A DNA stretch of 10,721 nucleotides from Oscillospiraceae bacterium (GTDB taxonomy: Bacteria > Bacillota > Clostridia > Oscillospirales > Oscillospiraceae): contig JAEDIZ010000071.1 of assembly GCA_016296635.1 (NCBI GenBank), forward strand, positions 1 to 10,721. Reading direction: 5' to 3'. The notes beneath the pieces were generated by a model. That model was not told the DNA's origin. It searched no databases and was given only the letters and a program-made list of their open reading frames with translations. A program made the position numbers and the translations under genes. Positions 6,490 to 10,721 of the stretch are shown here, piece after piece; the stretch's first letter is position 1, and every line of letters starts with the position of its first letter.

Positions 6490-6536
6490 AGTATATCGCA
6501 TACAAACGCAAAAACAGGTCGCAATTCCTTTCGAAA
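6490..6536 (-). promoter_or_regulatory. Candidate spoIIG promoter with Spo0A-box-like site
   Basis: A TATACT -10 lies at 6495-6490, about 33 nt before the spoIIGA ATG, with no good -35 at 17 nt. In Bacillus spoIIG needs Spo0A~P for this reason. TTTCGAAA at 6529-6536 differs by one base from the Spo0A box TGTCGAA and falls near -46 to -53, close to where activator sites sit in the Bacillus promoter. Confidence 0.35.
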
Positions 6537-6550
6537 TTGTGACCTGTTTT
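6511..6550. terminator. Strong terminator between DUF951 gene and spoIIGA
   Basis: Arms 6511-6526 (AAAACAGGTCGCAATT) and 6535-6550 (AATTGTGACCTGTTTT) pair at 16 positions, one of them G-U, around an 8-nt loop. T tracts follow on both strands. Oriented use is for the DUF951 gene on the minus strand, and it insulates spoIIGA. Confidence 0.85.
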
Positions 6551-6571
6551 CGATTCGTTTCCCTTGTAATT

Positions 6572-6763
6572 TCAGCTGTTATCCGCCTCTCGCTGAATCT
6601 GACGGATGTTTTTTTCTGCCTTGCTCCGCGGCAGCATGACCTCATGTCCGCAGCCCATGCAGCGAAGTCTGAAATCCATTCCGCTGCGCATGACAAGCCA
6701 TCGCTTCTCGCCGCAGGGATGCTCTTTCTTCATAATCAGAATATCTCCGACCCGAACATCCAT
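6572..6763 (-). CDS. DUF951 family small protein
   Basis: This 63-residue protein matches the DUF951 pattern: GDILIMKKEHPCG near the start, then RLRCMGCGHEVMLPRSKAEK. C17, C35 and C38 with H15 or H40 could bind zinc; this is inferred from spacing. The function is unknown. The family is widespread in Firmicutes. The ATG has GGAGG 7 nt upstream. The gene is single, divergent from the S1-domain gene by 86 nt and followed by a strong hairpin. Confidence 0.9.
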   Translation of the reverse strand: MDVRVGDILIMKKEHPCGEKRWLVMRSGMDFRLRCMGCGHEVMLPRSKAEKNIRQIQREADNS

Positions 6764-6849
6764 ATTCGATCCTCCGATCTACAGTTTCAGTAATTCTGCT
6801 CCCAACCGTCCTCCTGCTGCATATATTGGAAAGAAAAGGGGGCAAACCA

Positions 6850-7740
6850 ATGGATGAGTATTTACCGGAGGGCTATCAGTTTCAGTCCTCCCCTTTTACA
6901 TACGAAGCCTTGAAAGATGCCATGCATAGCCGGCAGATTCTGGAGGCTGTGGTCTGTCTGTGTGATGAATCGCATGATTTATATGTTGATCTCGGATGCT
7001 GCCGCGGCAAAATTCCGAGAGAAGAAGCAGCCATTGGAATTGATACCGGGCAGACCCGCGATATTGCGATCCTGCTTCTGGTTGGAAGACCGATCTGCTT
7101 CTGCGTCACAGAGATAAGCGCAGACGGTGAGGTCACGCTTTCAAGAACGGCTGCACAAAAAATCGCACTTCAGTCGCTTCTGTCAAAAAAGCCCGGTGAC
7201 GTTCTTCCGGCAATTATTACGAATCTCACAGCCTTCGGCGCATTCTGTGATGTCGGCTGCGGCATTACTGCGCTGCTGCCGCTTTCAGCCATATCCGTTT
7301 CGAGAATACGCCATCCCTCTGAACGCTTTCGCTGCGGTCAAACGATCTATTCCATTATCCAGTCCATCGATCATATGAATGGTAGAATCACACTCAGCCA
7401 CAAGGAGCTGCTTGGAACATGGCAGGAAAATGTATCCTGCTTCTCGCAGGGGCAGACAGTACCCGGAATCGTCAGAAGCAAGCAGGATTACGGCGTATTT
7501 ATTGAGCTTGCACCGAATCTGTCCGGTCTGGCTGAACCCGATGACACGCTTACTGAAGGTGAAACAGTCAGCGTATTTATCAAATCCATCCTGCCGGATA
7601 AATGCAAGATCAAGCTCGTGGTTTTGCGGAAGCTCGGAATCATGCCGATGCATCATCTGCCGCTGCACTATACGCAAACAGAAGGCCGGATCAACAGCTG
7701 GCAATATGCCGGAAATTCATCCATGCTGACTATTTTTTAA
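6850..7740 (+). CDS. S1 RNA-binding domain protein
   Basis: This 296-residue protein carries three S1-type OB folds. The first (about 27-101) is degenerate, with LYVDLGCCRGKIP. The second (114-185) is clear: KPGDVLPAIITNLTAFGAFC, then HMNGRITLSHKELL. The third (198-260) has GQTVPGIVRSKQDYGVFIEL and NLSGLAE. A 36-residue tail follows. The family binds single-stranded RNA. Many Clostridia carry such short S1 proteins, often named ribosomal protein S1, but the four-to-six-domain ribosomal S1 is longer, so I leave the symbol blank. The ATG at 6850 is chosen because GGGGG lies about 7 nt upstream; the upstream TTG at 6826 would be inside that leader. Its 3' end overlaps rarA by 11 bp, and no hairpin ends its message. 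Confidence 0.88.
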   Translation: MDEYLPEGYQFQSSPFTYEALKDAMHSRQILEAVVCLCDESHDLYVDLGCCRGKIPREEAAIGIDTGQTRDIAILLLVGRPICFCVTEISADGEVTLSRTAAQKIALQSLLSKKPGDVLPAIITNLTAFGAFCDVGCGITALLPLSAISVSRIRHPSERFRCGQTIYSIIQSIDHMNGRITLSHKELLGTWQENVSCFSQGQTVPGIVRSKQDYGVFIELAPNLSGLAEPDDTLTEGETVSVFIKSILPDKCKIKLVVLRKLGIMPMHHLPLHYTQTEGRINSWQYAGNSSMLTIF

Positions 7741-8989
7741 TTCCGTCCCAGTAGTGCTTTGCAGCCTGCTCCGTCTTATTATCCCCATAAACATAATACT
7801 GCGCTCCAGCGATCTCATCTGGCAGATACTGCTGCTTTACCCAATGATTCGGGAAGCTGTGGGGATACAGATAACCCTGTTCCCGTTCAAAGCCGGTTCC
7901 GTCCGCATGCACATTCTGCAGCTGCCGCGGCACCGGGCCGGTTTTTCCCCGTTTCACATCTGCGATTGCAGCATCAATCGCCATACAGCCGGAATTGGAT
8001 TTAGGCGAGGTTGCCAGCAGAATGACCGCATCCGCCAGCGGAAGTCTTGCCTCCGGAAGCCCCAACTGTAAAGCTGAATCCACGCAGGCCTTGACGATCG
8101 CGATTGCCTGCGGATATGCAAGGCCGATATCTTCGCACGCGGAGCACAAAATGCGCCTGCAGGCGCTGGGCAGATCTCCCGCTTCCAGGAAACGAGCAAG
8201 ATAGTGGATGGCAGCATCCGGATCTGAACCGCGAATGGACTTCATCAGTGCGGAAAGATCGTCAAAATGATCATCTCCGTCTTTATCGTAGCGCATGGCA
8301 GAGCGCTGTGAAATCAATGCCGCATCCTCCATGGAAACAGTAACTGTATCGCCGTCACGCCTTCCTGCAGAAACCAGCAGTTCAACTGCATTCATCGCTT
8401 TTCGGATATCGCCGCCGCAGGAAGAAGCAACATGCTCAAGCACATTGTCTTCGCAGGTTATCGTAACGGCATCCCTCTGCTCCAGATATTGAATCGCGCG
8501 TCGCAGCGCCTTCATCGCAGCTCCGGCAGGTACCGACTTGAACTCAAACACCGTAGAACGGCTGAGAATCGCATTATAGACATAAAAATACGGATTTTCC
8601 GTGGTGGAGGCGATGAGCGTGATTTTGCCGTTCTCGATATACTCCAGCAGCGTCTGCTGCTGCTTTTTGTTGAAATACTGGATCTCATCCAGATAGAGCA
8701 GGACTCCATTCGGTGCAAGGAAGGTATCCAGCTCTGCGTAGATCTGCTTGATGTCGTTGGAGGAGGCTGTTGTTGCATTTAGTTTACATAATTTTCTATG
8801 TGTCTGCTTTGCGATAATATTGGCAACCGTGGTCTTTCCTGTTCCGGAAGGGCCATAGAAAATCATATTCGGAATACTCCCGGATTCCACAATCCGGCGC
8901 AAAAGGCCGTTCTGACCGAGAATATGCTCCTGACCGCACACATCATCCAGCGTCTGCGGACGAAGATAATCTGCCAAAGGCTGATACAT
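7730..8989 (-). CDS. rarA: Replication-associated recombination protein A, AAA+ ATPase RarA/MgsA
   Basis: This 419-residue protein is close to the normal length of Gram-positive RarA. It begins PLADYLRPQTLDDVCGQEHI, as family members do. Walker A is GPSGTGKT at 46-53, Walker B LLYLDEI at 97-103, sensor 1 STTEN at 128-132, and the arginine finger SR at 143-144. The C-terminal MgsA part (about 240-410) includes SDPDAAIHYLARFLEAGD and CEDIGLAYPQA. RarA is a clamp-loader-like ATPase that acts at stalled replication forks. The ATG at 8989 has GAGGAGG 7 nt upstream; a longer frame to 9073 covers the promoter. It is divergent from nth, so two genome-maintenance genes share one control region. Confidence 0.96.
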   Translation of the reverse strand: MYQPLADYLRPQTLDDVCGQEHILGQNGLLRRIVESGSIPNMIFYGPSGTGKTTVANIIAKQTHRKLCKLNATTASSNDIKQIYAELDTFLAPNGVLLYLDEIQYFNKKQQQTLLEYIENGKITLIASTTENPYFYVYNAILSRSTVFEFKSVPAGAAMKALRRAIQYLEQRDAVTITCEDNVLEHVASSCGGDIRKAMNAVELLVSAGRRDGDTVTVSMEDAALISQRSAMRYDKDGDDHFDDLSALMKSIRGSDPDAAIHYLARFLEAGDLPSACRRILCSACEDIGLAYPQAIAIVKACVDSALQLGLPEARLPLADAVILLATSPKSNSGCMAIDAAIADVKRGKTGPVPRQLQNVHADGTGFEREQGYLYPHSFPNHWVKQQYLPDEIAGAQYYVYGDNKTEQAAKHYWDGIKK

Positions 8990-9020
8990 AGACACACCTC
9001 CTCTGTTTACTGGCTGAAAT

Positions 9021-9049
9021 ATTATACCGAACTTTTGCACGAAATACAA
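9021..9049 (-). promoter_or_regulatory. Promoter of rarA
   Basis: On the minus strand TTGTAT (9049-9044), 17 nt, then a perfect TATAAT (9026-9021). The leader to the ATG is about 25 nt. One arm of the 9-bp inverted repeat lies between the two boxes. Confidence 0.7.
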
Positions 9050-9075
9050 GCAGGGCTTCCCTATCACGTGCAAAA
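9033..9075. promoter_or_regulatory. Perfect inverted repeat in the rarA-nth divergent region
   Basis: TTTTGCACG (9033-9041) and CGTGCAAAA (9067-9075) are exact 9-bp complements with 25 nt between. Arm centres are 34 bp apart, about three helical turns, so the arms face the same side of the DNA. One arm is inside the rarA promoter and the other sits just before the nth -10. This suits a shared regulator, or a long-loop hairpin. Confidence 0.45.
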
Positions 9076-9080
9076 TATGA

Positions 9081-9086
9081 TATACT
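9081..9086 (+). promoter_or_regulatory. Candidate -10 box of nth
   Basis: TATACT lies 27 nt before the nth ATG. The best -35 at acceptable spacing is TTCCCT (9057-9062, 18 nt), which is poor. Confidence 0.4.
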
Positions 9087-9113
9087 GTCGAAAAAGAGAT
9101 ACGGAGGCTGCAA

Positions 9114-9752
9114 ATGGAGATCAGGGAACGGGTAACAGGTATTATCGAAGCGCTAAAGCAATTATATCCCGACGCAGAATGTGCGCTGCAGTATAAAAAA
9201 GACTATGAGCTGATGATTGCTGTGCGGCTCTCTGCGCAATGCACGGACGCAAGGGTCAACATGGTCACGCCCGCGCTATTTTCCCGTTTCCCCACGCTGG
9301 AGTCTTTTGCGGAAGCGGATGTTTCAGAGGTGGAGCAGTATGTCCACTCCTGCGGATTCTACAAGCACAAGGCGCAGGATATCGTGCTTGCCTGTCGGAT
9401 GCTGCTGGATCGGTTCAGCGGAAAGGTACCGGACAACATGGATGACCTTCTTTCCCTGCCGGGTGTCGGCAGAAAGACAGCTAACCTGCTTCTTGGCGAT
9501 ATCTACGGCAAACCCGGTTCTGTTGTCTGCGATACGCATTGCATCCGGATCTGCAACCTGCTCGGGCTTGCCCAGGGAAAAGAGCCGGAAAAGGTCGAAC
9601 AGCAGCTGCGTGCCATCCTGCCGGCTGAAGAATCCTCCGACTTCTGTCACAGAATCGTCCTGCACGGCAGAGCGGTTTGTGTTGCAAGACGGCCGCAATG
9701 CGGAAATTGCTCGCTGGCGCCCTTCTGTAAAAGTTTTTCGGGTGAAGACTGA
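9114..9752 (+). CDS. nth: Endonuclease III (DNA glycosylase/AP lyase)
   Basis: This 212-residue protein matches the usual length of Nth. The helix-hairpin-helix is LPGVGRKTANLLL with catalytic K121, and the catalytic aspartate is D140 in VVCDTHCIRICNLLGL. The 4Fe-4S loop is complete: C189, C196, C199, C205 with spacing 6, 2, 5. LSAQCTDARVN near residue 40 is the family substrate-side motif. The enzyme removes oxidised pyrimidines and cuts the abasic strand in base excision repair. The ATG has GGAGG 6 nt upstream. It is transcribed away from rarA and ends at a strong hairpin. Confidence 0.97.
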   Translation: MEIRERVTGIIEALKQLYPDAECALQYKKDYELMIAVRLSAQCTDARVNMVTPALFSRFPTLESFAEADVSEVEQYVHSCGFYKHKAQDIVLACRMLLDRFSGKVPDNMDDLLSLPGVGRKTANLLLGDIYGKPGSVVCDTHCIRICNLLGLAQGKEPEKVEQQLRAILPAEESSDFCHRIVLHGRAVCVARRPQCGNCSLAPFCKSFSGED

Positions 9753-9783
9753 TTCGCAAACAAATTTCCTCAACACATACACA

Positions 9784-9814
9784 AAAGGCACCACCAAATA
9801 ATGGTGGTGCCTTT
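9784..9814. terminator. Bidirectional terminator between nth and the GGGtGRT gene
   Basis: AAAGGCACCACC (9784-9795) and GGTGGTGCCTTT (9803-9814) are a perfect 12-bp stem with a 7-nt AAATAAT loop. The minus strand continues TTTTGTGT, the better U tract; the plus side has CTTTC. It lies 31 nt after nth and 13 nt after the converging GGGtGRT gene. Confidence 0.85.
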
Positions 9815-9827
9815 CAGTATATTAAAC

Positions 9828-10721
9828 TTAACCCTTAACAGCCTGCTCCACGGCAACGGCCACGGCGACGGTCATGCCGACCATGGGGTTGTTGCCTGCG
9901 CCCAGGAAGCCCATCATTTCCACGTGGGCGGGGACGGAGGAGGAACCGGCGAACTGGGCGTCGGAGTGCATCCGGCCCATGGTGTCGGTCATGCCGTAGG
10001 AAGCGGGGCCTGCGGCCATGTTATCCGGGTGCAGGGTACGGCCCGTGCCGCCGCCGGAAGCCACGGAGAAATACTTCTTGCCCTGCTCGATGCATTCCTT
10101 CTTGTAGGTGCCGGCCACGGGATGCTGGAAGCGGGTGGGGTTGGTGGAGTTGCCGGTGATGGAGACGTCAACGCCTTCCAGGTGCATGATGGCAACACCT
10201 TCGCGGACGTCGTCAGCGCCGTAGCAGCGGACGTCGGCACGCTCCGTCTCAGAGTAGCGGATCTCGCGGACCACGTTGACCTTGCCGGTGGCATAGTCGA
10301 ACTGGGTCTGCACATAGGTGAAGCCGTTGATTCTGGAGATGATCTGGGCAGCGTCCTTGCCCAGGCCGTTCAGGATGACGCGCAGGGGCTCCTTGCGGGC
10401 CTTGTTGGCGTTCTTGACGATACCGATGGCGCCTTCAGCTGCGGCGAAGGACTCGTGGCCAGCCAGGAAGGCGAAGCACTTGGACTCGTCGGACAGCAGC
10501 ATGGCACCCAGGTTGCCGTGGCCCAGGCCGACCTTGCGGTCCTCGGCGACGGAGCCGTCGATGCAGAAGGCCTGCAGGCCCTCGCCGATGGCCTTGGCGG
10601 CTTCAGCGGCAGTCTTGACGCCCTTCTTGATGGCGATGGCGGCGCCCACGCAGTAAGCCCAGCAGGCGTTCTCGAAGCAGATGGGCTGGATGCTCTTCAC
10701 GGTCTCATAGGGGTCAAAACC
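9828..10721 (-). CDS. GGGtGRT family protein, N-terminus off the window edge
   Basis: The minus frame is open from the right edge to TAA at 9828, giving 297 residues; the first visible codons read GFDPYETVKSIQP. The family motif SGGGTGRTLHPDNMA is encoded around 10035-10058. It is followed by SYGMTDTMGRMHSDAQFAG and a C-terminal GAGNNPMVGMTVAVAVAVEQA. This fits the Pfam GGGtGRT family, whose function is not known to me; I recall members beside an iron-sulfur scaffold (NifU-like) gene, which cannot be checked here as the upstream side is cut. The glycine-rich motif suggests phosphate or nucleotide contact, an inference only. Codons are strongly biased to C or G at the third position, unlike neighbours, which may reflect high expression or transfer. 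Confidence 0.88.
   Translation of the reverse strand, partial: GFDPYETVKSIQPICFENACWAYCVGAAIAIKKGVKTAAEAAKAIGEGLQAFCIDGSVAEDRKVGLGHGNLGAMLLSDESKCFAFLAGHESFAAAEGAIGIVKNANKARKEPLRVILNGLGKDAAQIISRINGFTYVQTQFDYATGKVNVVREIRYSETERADVRCYGADDVREGVAIMHLEGVDVSITGNSTNPTRFQHPVAGTYKKECIEQGKKYFSVASGGGTGRTLHPDNMAAGPASYGMTDTMGRMHSDAQFAGSSSVPAHVEMMGFLGAGNNPMVGMTVAVAVAVEQAVKG

Noticed and set aside
6457..6696. N-terminal extension of SpoIIGA by 80 residues
   Set aside because: It would translate through the terminator and promoter, and the added residues do not resemble the family; GGGGG 6 nt before 6456 fixes the start.
9028..9041. LexA-box-like CGAACTTTTGCACG in the rarA promoter
   Set aside because: The right half matches the Gram-positive LexA consensus GTTCG in only 3 of 5 positions.
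8990..9073. N-terminal extension of RarA by 28 residues
   Set aside because: It covers the -10/-35 boxes and the strong ribosome site, and family members begin at the chosen Met.
9086..9092. TGTCGAA, a perfect Spo0A-box heptamer before nth
   Set aside because: A single heptamer just after the -10 box is likely by chance in 10 kb, and nth is not a known Spo0A target.
9217..9801. Plus-strand frame of 194 residues overlapping nth
   Set aside because: It is an arginine/serine-rich out-of-frame reading of nth; the nth frame has all catalytic and iron-sulfur residues.

Overview
The window looks like chromosome of a spore-forming, low-to-mid GC Clostridia-type Firmicute. The evidence is the spoIIGA-sigE pair, a Gram-positive Rex repressor, a DUF951 protein, strong GGAGG ribosome binding sites, and a large secreted protein with InlB-type repeats. 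The exact genus cannot be read from the sequence. Most genes are housekeeping or sporulation genes; the left end is accessory in character.

Left block (1-3725, minus strand). A TetR-family regulator is followed after a 29-nt gap by a very large secreted surface protein. The surface gene is open for at least 1007 codons and runs off the left edge. It carries a signal peptide, a Cys-rich module, beta-helix-like Gly/Thr/Asn repeats, InlB-B-like repeats and MBG-like modules. The two genes probably form one operon, with a good sigma-A promoter and an imperfect palindrome in front of tetR. A gene-free stretch (3726-4039) follows. It holds a pair of 21-bp-period direct repeats resembling an IS21-type end, and three hairpins, two of them clear minus-strand terminators. 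It abuts tRNA-Leu(CAA), which has its own promoter.

Middle block (4182-6763, minus strand). Order of transcription is a DUF951 small protein, a terminator, spoIIGA, sigE (stop/start overlap, TTG start) and then rex. SpoIIGA is the membrane aspartic protease that activates pro-sigma-E in the mother cell. Rex is the NADH/NAD+ sensing repressor and has its own promoter, with a perfect inverted repeat just downstream.

Right block (6850-10721). An S1-domain RNA-binding protein (plus) converges on rarA (minus) with an 11-bp overlap. rarA and nth (endonuclease III) are divergent and share an intergenic region containing a perfect 9-bp inverted repeat. Both are genome-maintenance genes. A strong hairpin separates nth from a 5'-truncated gene of the GGGtGRT family. 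That gene is much more GC-rich than everything else here and its function is not known to me.

No CRISPR array, transposase, integrase, toxin-antitoxin pair or defence system was found. The less ordinary content is the surface-protein/TetR operon, the possible IS end beside tRNA-Leu, several unreported-looking palindromes in promoters, and the GGGtGRT gene.
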